Shown: positions 43,795-53,150, numbered from the stretch's first letter. The stretch: DNA of 64,000 nucleotides from Streptomyces albogriseolus (GCA_014650475.1 BMVA01000014.1:158729-222728), one strand, 5' to 3'. The notes: generated by a model not told the origin, from the letters alone. Translations and numbers: made by a program.

Positions 43795-43827
43795 CCGGGT
43801 ACGGCCCGGCCGTGTCACCCTTGACGC

Positions 43828-44655
43828 ATGCCCGAAGGAGACACGGTCTGGCAGGCCGCGCGACGGCTGCACGACGCCCTCGCGGGCAGAGTGCTGGTCC
43901 GCAGCGATCTGCGGGTGCCCCGCTTGGCCACCTCCGACCTCACCGGCCGGTCGGTGCTGGACGTCACGGCGCGCGGAAAGCACTTGCTGACCCGGATCGA
44001 GGGCGGCCTGACCCTGCACTCGCATCTGCGGATGGACGGCTCCTGGCGGATCTTCACGCCCGGGCAGCGCTGGAACGGCGGCCCGGCGCACCAGATCCGC
44101 GCCGTCCTCGCCAACGCCGAGCGCACGGCGGTCGGCTACCGGCTGCCGGTGCTGGAGCTGATCCGCACCGAGGACGAGGAGGACCGCGCGGTCGGCCACC
44201 TCGGCCCCGACCTGCTGGGCCCCGACTGGGACGCCGACATCGCTCTGGCCAACCTCACCAAGGACCCCGACCGCCAACTCGGCGAGGCCCTGCTGGACCA
44301 GCGGAACCTCGCGGGCATCGGCAACGTGTTCAAGAGCGAGCTGTGCTTCCTGCTCAACGTCACGCCCTGGCTCCCCGTCGGCGAGCTGCCCGCCGACCGG
44401 CTGGCGAGCCTCCCGGAGCTGGCCAGGAAGCTGCTGGAGTTCAACCGCGACCGCCCGATCCGCAACACCACGGGACGGCGCGGCCAGGACCTCTATGTGT
44501 ACGGCCGCGCCCGCCGCCCCTGTCTGCGCTGCGGCACGCCGATCCGGGTGGCCGAGCAGGGCGACGGCTCACGCGAACGCCCCACGTACTGGTGCCCCGC
44601 CTGCCAGCCGGGACCGACTCCTGAACCCGCACCGCGAAGCCGCCGGGGCCCCTAG
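43828..44655 (+). CDS. Nei/Fpg-family DNA glycosylase/AP lyase (Nei2-like)
   Basis: This is a 275-residue base-excision repair enzyme that removes oxidised bases. The N-terminal MPEGDTVW carries the catalytic Pro2 and Glu3 and is the Nei rather than Fpg form. An H2TH region includes NLAGIGNVFKSELCF. The C-terminal zinc finger has CLRCGTPI and WCPAC, with an Arg-rich lead (YGRARRPC). It follows lhr by 33 bp on the same strand, suggesting a joint repair operon. The last 15 residues are Pro/Arg-rich and variable. Confidence 0.93.
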   Translation: MPEGDTVWQAARRLHDALAGRVLVRSDLRVPRLATSDLTGRSVLDVTARGKHLLTRIEGGLTLHSHLRMDGSWRIFTPGQRWNGGPAHQIRAVLANAERTAVGYRLPVLELIRTEDEEDRAVGHLGPDLLGPDWDADIALANLTKDPDRQLGEALLDQRNLAGIGNVFKSELCFLLNVTPWLPVGELPADRLASLPELARKLLEFNRDRPIRNTTGRRGQDLYVYGRARRPCLRCGTPIRVAEQGDGSRERPTYWCPACQPGPTPEPAPRSRRGP

Positions 44656-44667
44656 CCGGCCAGGGCG

Positions 44668-44952
44668 TCACTCCGCATCCCGGGAGCGCCCCGCACGCCA
44701 GGCCCGCCGCCACCGGCCGGCGGCGAGCGCCCCGTCCGCCCGCGCCTTGGGCAGACAGTGCACCGGGAACACGCTGAGTCCCCATCCGCTGGCCGCGACC
44801 GCGCCCTCCAAGGCGCCGGCGTCGGGGGCGAGCAGCAGCCGGGCCGCCGCCCACCACCACAGGGCCGTGAACGCCACGGCGGCGGCACACCGGCACACCC
44901 CCGGCGCGGTCCTGTGAGCGTGGACTTCTCCGGCGCCCCGCGGCCGTATCAC
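44668..44952 (-). CDS. Small membrane protein coupled to dps
   Basis: This is a 94-residue protein starting with GTG at 44952, which overlaps the dps stop codon by 4 bp (GTGA); coupling supports it as a real gene. It has a Cys-containing head (GVCRCAAAVAF), one strong hydrophobic segment (AFTALWWWAAARLLLAP), a second mild one (GWGLSVFPVHCLPKA), and a basic Arg/Ala tail. No family recognised. It may be envelope-associated and linked to Dps function. Confidence 0.65.
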   Translation of the reverse strand: MIRPRGAGEVHAHRTAPGVCRCAAAVAFTALWWWAAARLLLAPDAGALEGAVAASGWGLSVFPVHCLPKARADGALAAGRWRRAWRAGRSRDAE

Positions 44953-45419
44953 CCGTTCGCGGCCTGGAACATCCAGTGGTGCTTCTCGAGGTCCGCGGTG
45001 ATGGTGATGAAGATGTCCTGGGTCACCGGGTCGGGCTCCTCGGTCGCCGCGATCCGCTCCCGCATGCGGGTGATGACCGCGCCCAGCGCGTCCACCAGCG
45101 TGCTCACCGCCGCCGCGTCGTCGACCCAGCCCTCGGGCGTGACGCCGATGCCGCTGCCGACGGCCACGGTCGCGGCCCGCCCGTCGGGCGAGACGCCGAG
45201 GGCCGCGGCGCGTTCGGCCACGGTGTCGGAGTGAGCGCGCGCGGTGGTCACGACCTCGTCGAGCTGGAGATGGACGGAGCGGAAGCGCGGTCCGACCACG
45301 TTCCAGTGGATCTGCTTGGCCACCAGGGAGAGGTCGATCAGATCGACCAGGGCGCCCTGCAGTGCCTCAGAAACGGTCTTCAGGTTCTCGTCGGACAACG
45401 GGCTCTTCACGACGTACAT
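44949..45419 (-). CDS. dpsB: Dps-family ferritin-like DNA-protection protein
   Basis: This 156-residue Dps is a dodecameric iron-storing protein that detoxifies Fe(II)/peroxide and can compact DNA. All ferroxidase ligands are present with canonical spacing: His38, His50, Asp54, Asp65 and Glu69. It has almost no N- or C-terminal tail, which matches S. coelicolor DpsB rather than the tailed DpsA and DpsC; DNA binding may therefore be weak. The ATG at 45419 has GGAGG 5 nt upstream, which rules out the longer frame. It is coupled to a small membrane protein downstream. Confidence 0.92.
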   Translation of the reverse strand: MYVVKSPLSDENLKTVSEALQGALVDLIDLSLVAKQIHWNVVGPRFRSVHLQLDEVVTTARAHSDTVAERAAALGVSPDGRAATVAVGSGIGVTPEGWVDDAAAVSTLVDALGAVITRMRERIAATEEPDPVTQDIFITITADLEKHHWMFQAANG

Positions 45420-45531
45420 CCGCACCTCCGTGGCTGATCCCCCGCCTCCGTCTCCACGATGACGGCCCGCCGCCACACCGGCAAACGCAGCCCCGCCCCG
45501 CTCCCCCCTGACTTCCGCGGGCATGCGAAAA

Positions 45532-45578
45532 CCCCGGCGGCACCCCTCCGGAATCCTCCGGAGGAGCCCTCACCGGGG
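45532..45578 (-). terminator. Terminator downstream of clgR
   Basis: A nested hairpin has an inner perfect stem ctccgga / tccggag (45546-45563, ATCC loop) and an outer ccccgg / ccgggg pair, 42 bp after the clgR stop and before the dps start. Confidence 0.7.
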
Positions 45579-45619
45579 CAATTCACATCCTCATACCGCG
45601 CGGGCGCCGGACACCGGGC

Positions 45620-46000
45620 TCAGGCGGCGACGACGTCCACCGCCTCGGCGGGCGCCTTGATGGTCACCCGTTCCGGTGGCACACCCGTCACCGACACGGA
45701 ACCCAGCATCGGTCGAACCGGCGTGGGTACGGGCTCGCTGGGGGTCGCTGCAGCAGACTGGGCCAGCTCGGCGAGAGCGAGTTCGTCGCTCACCTCCCGC
45801 ATGAGCTCGGACATCCGTACGTCCAACGCGTCGCAGATCGCGGAGAGCAGTTCGGAGGAAGCCTCCTTCTGCCCCCGCTCCACCTCGGAGAGATAGCCGA
45901 GCGAAACTCGGGCGGACGAGGAGACTTCGCGCAGAGTACGGCCCTGGCGCTGGCGCTGCCGACGCAGCACGTCACCCAGCAGGCGACGGAGCAGAATCAT
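45620..46000 (-). CDS. clgR: ClgR, activator of clp/lon protease genes
   Basis: ClgR is a Cro/CI-type activator of clpP, clpC and lon genes in actinomycetes. The 126-residue product has the HTH at about 20-42 ([25 protein letters not shown], split here by description), a helical extension, and a C-terminus ending VVAA. Terminal alanines of ClgR are a reported ClpP degradation signal in S. lividans, so ClgR should be a substrate of the proteases it induces. The ATG at 46000 has GGAGGGA 7 nt upstream. It lies downstream of cinA. Confidence 0.94.
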   Translation of the reverse strand: MILLRRLLGDVLRRQRQRQGRTLREVSSSARVSLGYLSEVERGQKEASSELLSAICDALDVRMSELMREVSDELALAELAQSAAATPSEPVPTPVRPMLGSVSVTGVPPERVTIKAPAEAVDVVAA

Positions 46001-46109
46001 CGGTGGCTCCCTCCTCGGACCGCGTAGCCGCATCCTTCTCGCCCCACCGTACCGCCTCGCGCCGCGGCCGTGCGGGGAGCGATGTCGTGTTCACTCTGGG
46101 CTGCAAACA

Positions 46110-46655
46110 TCAAAACCCCCCGTTCCGTTCCGTATCCTGTGCCCGCTCATTCCCGGTCTGTTCGCCCGCCAGCTCCGCGAGGAGCAGGGCGAGTACGCTC
46201 CGTACACTCTCCATACGAATTTCCGCGCGGTCGCCGTTCAACCGCAGATGGCGCACTTTTCCGCCAGAGGCGGAAGCGGCGCTCTCCGCGGAGGGGCCGT
46301 CCACGGCGACGTACACCGTGCCGACGGCCTGTCCGTCCTGAGGGTCGGGGCCGGCCACCCCCGTGGTGGCGATGCCCCAGTCGGCGCCGAGCGCCTTGCG
46401 CACCCCGGCCGCCATCTGGGCCGCCACCTGCGGATCCACCGCTCCGCGCTGGGCCAGCAGAGTGGCGTCCACGCCCAGCAGCCGGTGCTTGAGCTCGGTG
46501 GCGTAGGCCGTCACCGAGCCACGGAAGACCTTGGACGCCCCGGGGACGGAGGTGATCTCCGCCGCCACCAGGCCACCGGTCAGCGACTCGGCGACCGCGA
46601 GCGTCCCGCCCTTCACGGTGAGTAGTCGCACCACCTCGGTGGCCGTAGAACTCAC
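46110..46655 (-). CDS. cinA: CinA C-terminal domain protein (nicotinamide-nucleotide amidase)
   Basis: This 181-residue protein contains only the CinA C-terminal (PncC) domain, which deamidates nicotinamide mononucleotide in NAD salvage. Typical segments are LAVAESLTGGLVAAEIT, GSVTAYATELKHRLLGV and GIATTGVAGPDPQDG. It lacks the N-terminal COG1058 domain of full CinA. The start is GTG at 46655, overlapping the pgsA stop by 4 bp; the longer frame is a shadow within pgsA. It is part of the rimO-pgsA-cinA chain. Confidence 0.93.
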   Translation of the reverse strand: MSSTATEVVRLLTVKGGTLAVAESLTGGLVAAEITSVPGASKVFRGSVTAYATELKHRLLGVDATLLAQRGAVDPQVAAQMAAGVRKALGADWGIATTGVAGPDPQDGQAVGTVYVAVDGPSAESAASASGGKVRHLRLNGDRAEIRMESVRSVLALLLAELAGEQTGNERAQDTERNGGF

Positions 46656-47551
46656 TCTTCCGTCTCCTCCAACGCCGCCTCGCGCTCGGCGATTCCCTGC
46701 CTGCGGAGCACAATGGCCTGTTTCACATAGTCGAGTCCGGTCACCACGGTCAGCACCACCGCCGCGGCCATCACCCACCACCGCAGCGTCGCCAGCCACC
46801 CGGTCAGCGCGAGCACGTACATGCCCACGGCTACGCCCTGGGTGAGCGTCTTGAGCTTGCCGCCCCGGCTGGCCGGGATCACCCCGTAACGGATGACCAG
46901 GAAGCGCAGCAGGGTGATCCCGAGTTCCCTGCCGAGGATCACGCCCGTGACCCACCACGGCAGGTCGCCCAGCGCGGACAGGCAGATCAGCGCCGCGCCC
47001 ATGATGGCCTTGTCGGCGATGGGGTCGGCGATCTTCCCGAAGTCGGTGACCAGGTTGTAGGTGCGCGCCAGATGACCGTCGAACAGATCGGTGATCATGG
47101 CGATGGCGAAGGCCGCCCAGGCCAGCGAGCGCCAGGCCGGGTCGTAGCCGCCGTCGGCCAGCATCAGCATGACGAACGCCGGCACCAGCAGCAGCCGGAG
47201 CATGGTCAGCAGGTTGGCGATGTTCCAGACGCTGGCCTGGTCGACGGCCGCCGCCGCGATCTTGCCGCCGCGCGGGGCCCGCGTGGAGCCCTGTGCCTCG
47301 GCGGTCCCTGCGTTCCCGGTGCCCTCGGGGGACGACGAAGGGGAAGCAGAGGAAGGGGCCGTCGCGCGGACGTCCTCGGGGCTCGACGCGTCACGCCGTG
47401 CCCGCCCGCCTCCGGACTCGCCCGGAGCCGTGTCCCTGGCCTCCCGCGCGAGCGCGCGGCCGGACGCCGGTGTCAGGCCCCCGGACGCGGGACCCTTCGC
47501 CCTCCTCGCGCCGGAGGGGCCACCTGCCGCCGATGCCGGGACACCCGTCAT
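46652..47551 (-). CDS. pgsA: CDP-diacylglycerol-glycerol-3-phosphate 3-phosphatidyltransferase
   Basis: PgsA makes phosphatidylglycerol phosphate, the precursor of phosphatidylglycerol and cardiolipin. The 299-residue product has the CDP-alcohol phosphotransferase motif across [21 protein letters not shown] and IADK (DGxxAR-x8-GxxxDxxxD), with several TM helices. The first roughly 100 residues are a disordered Ser/Ala/Gly/Pro-rich extension beyond the usual enzyme size. GAGGAGG 7 nt upstream sets the ATG at 47551, which overlaps the rimO stop by 4 bp. Confidence 0.94.
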   Translation of the reverse strand: MTGVPASAAGGPSGARRAKGPASGGLTPASGRALAREARDTAPGESGGGRARRDASSPEDVRATAPSSASPSSSPEGTGNAGTAEAQGSTRAPRGGKIAAAAVDQASVWNIANLLTMLRLLLVPAFVMLMLADGGYDPAWRSLAWAAFAIAMITDLFDGHLARTYNLVTDFGKIADPIADKAIMGAALICLSALGDLPWWVTGVILGRELGITLLRFLVIRYGVIPASRGGKLKTLTQGVAVGMYVLALTGWLATLRWWVMAAAVVLTVVTGLDYVKQAIVLRRQGIAEREAALEETEE

Positions 47552-49023
47552 CTGCCCGCCTCCTCGATGCGCGCGGGCGAGCCCTCGAAGAGCGGCTCGG
47601 CCACCAGGTCGACACCTTCCGTGGCGACCACCTTCGCCTCGACCATACGGCCGACACTCAGTCCCTCGCCGCTCGTGAGCAGCACCTGCCCGTCCGTCTC
47701 GGGAGCCTGGTGCGCGGCACGGCCGTACACACCCTCCTCCTCGTCGACGGACTCCACCAGGACGTGCACGGTCTCGCCGACCCGCTCCTCGGCGCGCTGC
47801 GAGACGAGTTCCTCGGCCAGCCGGGAGACGCGGGCCAGCCGCTCGGCGACCACGTCCTCGTCCAGCTTGCCGTCGTAACCGGCCGCCTCGGTGCCCTCCT
47901 CGTCGGAGTAGCCGAACACGCCGATGGCGTCGAGCCGGGCGTGGCTCAGGAACCGCTCCAGCTCGGCGAGGTCGGACGCGGACTCGCCGGGGAAGCCGAC
48001 GATGAAGTTGGAGCGCACGCCGGCCTGGGGCGCCTTGCTCCGGATGGTGTCGAGCAGCTCCAGGAAGCGGTCGGTGTCGCCGAAGCGGCGCATGGCGCGC
48101 AGCACGTCGGGCGCGGAGTGCTGGAAGGACAGGTCGAAGTAGGGGGCGACCTTGGGGGTGGAGGTCAGCACGTCGATCAGACCGGGCCGCATCTCGGCCG
48201 GCTGGAGGTAGCTGACGCGCACCCGCTCCAGGCCGTCGACCTCGGCGAGTTCGGGCAGCAGGGACTCCAGCAGGCGGATGTCGCCGAGGTCCTTGCCGTA
48301 GGAGGTGTTGTTCTCGGAGACCAGCATGACCTCCTTCACGCCCTGCTCCGCCAGCCACCGCGTCTCGTTGAGGACGTCGCTGGGGCGGCGGGAGATGAAG
48401 GAGCCGCGGAAGGAGGGGATGGCGCAGAAGGAGCAGCGCCGGTCGCAGCCGGAGGCGAGCTTCACCGAGGCGACCGGGGAGCCGTCCAGGCGGCGCCGCA
48501 GGGGTGCGCGGGGGCCCGAGGCGGGGGCGAGGCCGTCGGGCAGGTCGGCCGGGCCGTGCCCGGGCAGCGCGACGGCGGCGGCGGACTCCTGCCGCTCGGC
48601 CGGGCTGATGGGCAGCAGCTTGCGCCGGTCGCGCGGGGTGTGGGCGGCGTGGATCCCGCCGTTCAGGATGGTCTGCAGACGGTCGGAGATGTCCGCGTAG
48701 TCGTCGAAGCCGAGCACGCCGTCGGCCTCGGGAAGGGCTTCGGCGAGCTCCTTGCCGTACCGCTCGGCCATGCAGCCCACGGCGACGACGGCCTGCGTTC
48801 TCCCGTGTCCCTTGAGGTCGTTGGCCTCCAGGAGGGCGTCGACGGAATCCTTCTTGGCGGCCTCGACGAAGCCACAGGTGTTGACGACGGCGACGTCCGC
48901 GTCCTCGGCGTCCTCCACGAGCTGCCAGCCGTCCGCCTCCAAACGGCCTGCGAGCTCCTCCGAGTCCACCTCGTTACGGGCGCAGCCAAGGGTGACCAGT
49001 GCGACGGTACGGCGTTCAGGCAT
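47548..49023 (-). CDS. rimO: Ribosomal protein S12 methylthiotransferase
   Basis: RimO is a radical-SAM enzyme that methylthiolates the conserved Asp of ribosomal protein S12. The 491-residue product has the N-terminal cluster-binding domain ([30 protein letters not shown]), the CxxxCxxC motif in [13 protein letters not shown], and a C-terminal TRAM domain. A linker of about 60 residues rich in Pro/Ala/Arg sits between the first domain and the radical-SAM core. The ATG at 49023 gives the family start [14 protein letters not shown]. Confidence 0.96.
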   Translation of the reverse strand: MPERRTVALVTLGCARNEVDSEELAGRLEADGWQLVEDAEDADVAVVNTCGFVEAAKKDSVDALLEANDLKGHGRTQAVVAVGCMAERYGKELAEALPEADGVLGFDDYADISDRLQTILNGGIHAAHTPRDRRKLLPISPAERQESAAAVALPGHGPADLPDGLAPASGPRAPLRRRLDGSPVASVKLASGCDRRCSFCAIPSFRGSFISRRPSDVLNETRWLAEQGVKEVMLVSENNTSYGKDLGDIRLLESLLPELAEVDGLERVRVSYLQPAEMRPGLIDVLTSTPKVAPYFDLSFQHSAPDVLRAMRRFGDTDRFLELLDTIRSKAPQAGVRSNFIVGFPGESASDLAELERFLSHARLDAIGVFGYSDEEGTEAAGYDGKLDEDVVAERLARVSRLAEELVSQRAEERVGETVHVLVESVDEEEGVYGRAAHQAPETDGQVLLTSGEGLSVGRMVEAKVVATEGVDLVAEPLFEGSPARIEEAGR

Positions 49024-49062
49024 GGGCTCTAGACTACTTCGTCCCGGCGACGCCCCACGTCG

Positions 49063-49092
49063 ACGGGGTTGGCCGGACCCGGCCAACCCCGT
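49063..49092 (-). terminator. Terminator downstream of the RodZ-like gene
   Basis: A long perfect inverted repeat (acggggttggcc / ggccaaccccgt, with further GC pairs toward the tip) lies 25 bp after the stop of the RodZ-like gene and before rimO. Confidence 0.85.
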
Positions 49093-49116
49093 GGTGATCG
49101 CGTTTCCGGGAGCCGC

Positions 49117-49956
49117 TCACCCGGCCTGGGGGTCGCCCTTGGTGTAGGTGAGGCGCTCCACGGCGCCCGGCTGCCAGTCGTCCTCGATCTTCTTGCCGTT
49201 CACGAACAGGTCGAGGGCGCCCGCGTCGCCGAGGACCAGGTCGATCTTGGAGCTGTCCTGGAAGGTCTTGTCCTCGTCCTTCTTGAGCAGCCCGGCGTAG
49301 AGCATCTTGCCGTTGTGGTCCTTGGCGGAGATCCAGCTGGGTCCGTCGGCGGCGACGACCTTGACGGTCACCTTGTCCTGCGGGGCCGCGGCGATGGCGC
49401 TGTCCGACGGCTCCGGCGCGGGCACGACGGGCTTCGCGGTCTTGCCGGCGGAGCTGGGCGTGGGCGACGCGGTCGGCTCGGTGTCGCCGGCGACGTTCGC
49501 CTCGCCGTCGTCGCCGTTGACCATCGTGAAGCCGACGAAGCCGATCACGACCACGATCGCGGCGACCATGGCGGCGGTCCAGTTGGGTCCGCGCCGCTCC
49601 GGACGGATCCGCTCCGCCTCGAAGAGGGGCGCGGCCGGGGTGGGCGCCGGGCGGCCTCCGCCGTTCTGGGCCTCGTACTGGGCGAGCAGCGGGGAAGGGT
49701 CGAGCTTCACGGCCTTGGCCAGCGTGCGGATGTGCCCGCGCGCGTACACGTCGCCGCCGCAGGGCGCGAAGTCGTCCCGCTCGATGGCGTGGACGATGGC
49801 GGTACGGACGCGGGTGGCGGTACTGATGTCGTCGACGGTGAGCCCGGCGGCGATGCGCGCCTGCTGCAGCGCACGGCCGACCGAGACGGAAGGGCGGTCT
49901 TCCTCGGAAACGTCTTCGAACGGACGCTCGTCTTCAGGGGAGTTGCCGATGGACAC
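49117..49956 (-). CDS. RodZ-like membrane protein with cytoplasmic HTH (HTH_25/DUF4115)
   Basis: This 279-residue protein resembles RodZ. It has a cytoplasmic HTH at about 27-90 (GRALQQARIAAGLTVDDIS; RDDFAPCGGDVYARGHIRTLAKAV), one TM helix (AAMVAAIVVVIGFVGFTMV, about 129-147), a Pro/Ser/Thr-rich linker, and an extracytoplasmic DUF4115 beta domain at about 195-275. In rods RodZ links MreB to the wall machinery; in Streptomyces the role is less clear and may concern spore or envelope morphology. It is encoded between rimO and ftsK. Confidence 0.85.
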   Translation of the reverse strand: MSIGNSPEDERPFEDVSEEDRPSVSVGRALQQARIAAGLTVDDISTATRVRTAIVHAIERDDFAPCGGDVYARGHIRTLAKAVKLDPSPLLAQYEAQNGGGRPAPTPAAPLFEAERIRPERRGPNWTAAMVAAIVVVIGFVGFTMVNGDDGEANVAGDTEPTASPTPSSAGKTAKPVVPAPEPSDSAIAAAPQDKVTVKVVAADGPSWISAKDHNGKMLYAGLLKKDEDKTFQDSSKIDLVLGDAGALDLFVNGKKIEDDWQPGAVERLTYTKGDPQAG

Positions 49957-50051
49957 GGGGGCGCCTTTCGAGCGTGTAGCCGCCTGTGCTGGAGGTTCAG
50001 TCTAGGTGGGGTACGAAGGGGTGGGGCAACCGGGCGTTCGTCCTTTGTACG

Positions 50052-50079
50052 CCATCGGAATGGCCCGACATTCCGATGG
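50052..50079 (-). terminator. Inverted repeat downstream of ftsK, probable terminator
   Basis: A perfect 11-bp stem (ccatcggaatg / cattccgatgg) with a GCCCGA loop lies about 130 bp beyond the ftsK stop and about 95 bp before the RodZ-like gene. It may terminate ftsK or act as an operator. It is less GC-rich than other terminators here. Confidence 0.55.
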
Positions 50080-50208
50080 TCGTCCTGCTGTCTGACACTT
50101 CGTTCAACTTGACGTATGCCGACGGGGAACGGTTGCTCGTCGATCGCTTACGGAAGGGTCACGGTCACCCGGCCGGACGTCCCGGCGCGACGACCGTGTC
50201 CCCGCCGC

Positions 50209-52977
50209 CTACCCTTCAGACTCCCCGCGGATCAGCGCGAGCACGCCGTCCAGCTCATCAGGCTTCACAAGAACGTCACGAGCCTTCGAACCTTCGCTCG
50301 GTCCGACGATGTTACGGGACTCCATGAGGTCCATCAGCCGGCCCGCCTTGGCGAAGCCGACGCGCAGCTTGCGCTGGAGCATCGACGTGGACCCGAACTG
50401 GGTGGAGACGACCAGCTCGGCCGCCTGGCACAGCAGGTCGAGGTCGTCGCCGATGTCCTCGTCGATCTCCTTCTTCTGCTTGGTGCCGACGACCACGTCG
50501 TCCCGGAAGACCGGCGCCATCTGGTCCTTGCAGTGCTGGACGACCGCCGCGACCTCCTCCTCGGTCACGAACGCGCCCTGCATACGCGTGGGTTTGTTCG
50601 CGCCCATCGGCAGGAACAGCCCGTCGCCCTTGCCGATCAGCTTCTCGGCGCCGGGCTGGTCGAGGATGACCCGCGAGTCGGCGAGCGAGGACGTGGCGAA
50701 CGCCAGCCGGGACGGCACGTTCGCCTTGATCAGACCGGTGACGACGTCGACCGAGGGCCGCTGGGTGGCCAGCACCAGGTGGATGCCGGCCGCGCGCGCG
50801 AGCTGGGTGATGCGCACGATGGCGTCCTCGACGTCGCGCGGGGCGACCATCATCAGGTCGGCCAGCTCGTCCACGATCACCAGCAGATACGGGTACGGCT
50901 GGAGCTCGCGCTCGCTGCCCTCGGGCGGCTTTACCTTGCCCTCGCGCACCGCGCGGTTGAAATCGTCGATGTGCCGGTAGCCGTAGGCGGCCAGGTCGTC
51001 GTAGCGCAGGTCCATCTCGCGCACGACCCACTGGAGCGCCTCGGCGGCCCGCTTGGGGTTGGTGATGATCGGCGTGATCAGGTGCGGGATGCCCTCGTAC
51101 GCGGTCAGCTCGACGCGCTTGGGGTCGACCAGGATCATCCGGACGTCCTCCGGGGTCGCCCGCATCATGACCGAGGTGATCAGGCAGTTGATGCAGGACG
51201 ACTTGCCGGAGCCGGTGGCGCCCGCGACCAGCATGTGCGGCATCTTCGCCAGCGAGTCCATCACGTAGCCGCCCTCGACGTCCTTGCCGAAGGCGACCAG
51301 CATCGGGTCGTCGTCCTCGGCGGACTCCGCGAGCCGCAGCACGTCGCCGAGGTTCACCATCTCCCGGTCGGTGTTGGGGATCTCGATGCCGACCGCGGAC
51401 TTGCCGGGGATCGGGCTGATGATCCGCACGTCCGGGCTGGCGACGGCGTACGCGATGTTCTTGGTGAGCGCGGTGACCCGCTCGACCTTCACGGCCGGGC
51501 CGAGTTCGACGACGTACCGGGTGACCGTCGGGCCGCGGGTGAAGCCGGTGACGTCGGCGTCCACCTTGAACTCGGTGAAGACCTTCCGCAGCGCCTCCAC
51601 TATGGCGTCGTTGGCGGCGCTGCGCGCCTTGCCCGGTCCGCCGCGGTGCAGCAGGTCGAGCGAGGGCAGGGAGTACGTGATGTCGCCGGAGAGCTGCAAC
51701 TGCTCCGCGCGCGGCGGCAGGTCGCGGGGTTCGCGCGGCGGTGCCTTGGTCATGTCGAGCACACCCGCGGGCGGCCGCTCCCGCTGCTCGGTCCCCTCGT
51801 CCTTCGCGGGCGCGTCCCGCTTGGACCTGCCCTGCTTGGGCGTGTCCTGCTGCGGGCGGGCGGCCGGGACCGGCGTCGGGGTGGTCGGCTCGTGATCGCC
51901 GGTGCTGACGCCCTGGGTGAGGTCGGCGACGACCGGGGAGGGCGGCATGCCGTGCAGTACGGCGCCGTCGAGCGCGGCGGCCGCGGCGGCGGCCACGTCC
52001 ACGGCGTCCATCGGCCGGTTGGCGTCGGGCTGCGGCACGGCGGACCGGCGCGGGCGGCGCCGGCGCCGGGACAGCGCCTCGTCCTCCGCGCGCTCCGGGT
52101 CGTACTCCTGGGGCGCCGGACGGCGCCTGCGGCGGCTCTCGGGCAGCGCCTCGCGCCACTGCTCCTCGTAGCGCTCGTCGTCCTCGCCGAACTCGTACGG
52201 CTCCGGCTCGTGCACCAGCCCCAGCCGCACGCCGACCTGGCGCAGCCGCTGCGGGATGGCGTTCACCGGGGTGGCCGTGACCACCAGCAGGCCGAAGACC
52301 GTGAGCAGCACCAGCAGGGGCACGGCCAGGACGTCGGTCATGGTGGACGACAGCGGGGCGGCCGCGCCCCAGCCGATGAGGCCGCCGGCGTCCCTTATGG
52401 CCTGCATGCCGTCGGCACGGGCGGGTGAGCCGCAGGCGATGTGGATCTGGCCCAGGACGCCGATGACGAGAGCGGACAGGCCGATGACGATCCGCCCGTT
52501 GGCCTCGGGCTTCTCCGGGTGCCGGATGAACCGTACGGCGACGACCGCGACGAGGATCGGCACCAGCAGGTCGAGCCGTCCGAACGCGCCGGTGACCAGG
52601 ATCTCCACCAGGTCGCCGACGGGCCCCTCGAGGTCGGCCCAGGTGCCGGCGGCCACGATCAGCGCGATGCCGAGCAGCAGCAGCGCCAGACCGTCCTTGC
52701 GGTGGGCCGGGTCGAGGTTCTTGGCGCCCTGCCCTATACCGCGGAACACGGCGCCGACGGCGTGCGCCAGGCCCAGCCACAGGGCGCGGACGAGCCGGTA
52801 GACGGCGCCGGTCGGATTCGGGGCCGGCGCGGGGACCGGCCTTTTCGCCGGAGCCTTCTTGGCGGGCGCCTTCTTCGCCGGGGTTTTCCTGGCGGCGGCC
52901 TTCTTCGCCGGAGCCTTCGCGGAAGCGACCGCCTTCTTCGCGGGCGGCTTCTTGGCAGCGGAGGGACGTGAGGCCAT
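50209..52977 (-). CDS. ftsK: DNA translocase FtsK/SpoIIIE
   Basis: FtsK pumps DNA through closing septa and in Streptomyces clears chromosomes from sporulation septa. The 922-residue product starts with a Lys/Ala/Pro tract of repeated PAKKA units (about 1-50, histone H1-like), followed by about four TM helices to about 225, a disordered linker to about 420, the RecA-like motor (Walker A GATGSGKSS; Walker B LLVIVDELADLMM), and the gamma winged helix (STSMLQRKLRVGFAKAGRLMD) that reads orienting DNA motifs. The ATG at 52977 is the obvious start. Confidence 0.96.
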   Translation of the reverse strand: MASRPSAAKKPPAKKAVASAKAPAKKAAARKTPAKKAPAKKAPAKRPVPAPAPNPTGAVYRLVRALWLGLAHAVGAVFRGIGQGAKNLDPAHRKDGLALLLLGIALIVAAGTWADLEGPVGDLVEILVTGAFGRLDLLVPILVAVVAVRFIRHPEKPEANGRIVIGLSALVIGVLGQIHIACGSPARADGMQAIRDAGGLIGWGAAAPLSSTMTDVLAVPLLVLLTVFGLLVVTATPVNAIPQRLRQVGVRLGLVHEPEPYEFGEDDERYEEQWREALPESRRRRRPAPQEYDPERAEDEALSRRRRRPRRSAVPQPDANRPMDAVDVAAAAAAALDGAVLHGMPPSPVVADLTQGVSTGDHEPTTPTPVPAARPQQDTPKQGRSKRDAPAKDEGTEQRERPPAGVLDMTKAPPREPRDLPPRAEQLQLSGDITYSLPSLDLLHRGGPGKARSAANDAIVEALRKVFTEFKVDADVTGFTRGPTVTRYVVELGPAVKVERVTALTKNIAYAVASPDVRIISPIPGKSAVGIEIPNTDREMVNLGDVLRLAESAEDDDPMLVAFGKDVEGGYVMDSLAKMPHMLVAGATGSGKSSCINCLITSVMMRATPEDVRMILVDPKRVELTAYEGIPHLITPIITNPKRAAEALQWVVREMDLRYDDLAAYGYRHIDDFNRAVREGKVKPPEGSERELQPYPYLLVIVDELADLMMVAPRDVEDAIVRITQLARAAGIHLVLATQRPSVDVVTGLIKANVPSRLAFATSSLADSRVILDQPGAEKLIGKGDGLFLPMGANKPTRMQGAFVTEEEVAAVVQHCKDQMAPVFRDDVVVGTKQKKEIDEDIGDDLDLLCQAAELVVSTQFGSTSMLQRKLRVGFAKAGRLMDLMESRNIVGPSEGSKARDVLVKPDELDGVLALIRGESEG

Positions 52978-53150
52978 GGTGTGAGGTTACCGGGGGAGAC
53001 GGCACATAACACGCGTGGCGGATGCTTCACCCGTTCGTGTCGCCCGCTTCGAGGCGCGAAGCTGACGCGTGGTGCTCCGGACGCGCGAAGTTGACGCCCC
53101 CTCAGGGCGAGGGCCGCTTCCGGGGGCGGGCAAGGCCCGCGCGGGCGGGG

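Noticed and set aside
46060-46109. ClgR operator between cinA and clgR
   Set aside because: GTTTGC ... GTGAAC is inverted-repeat-like, but the spacing is too wide for the known ClgR site.
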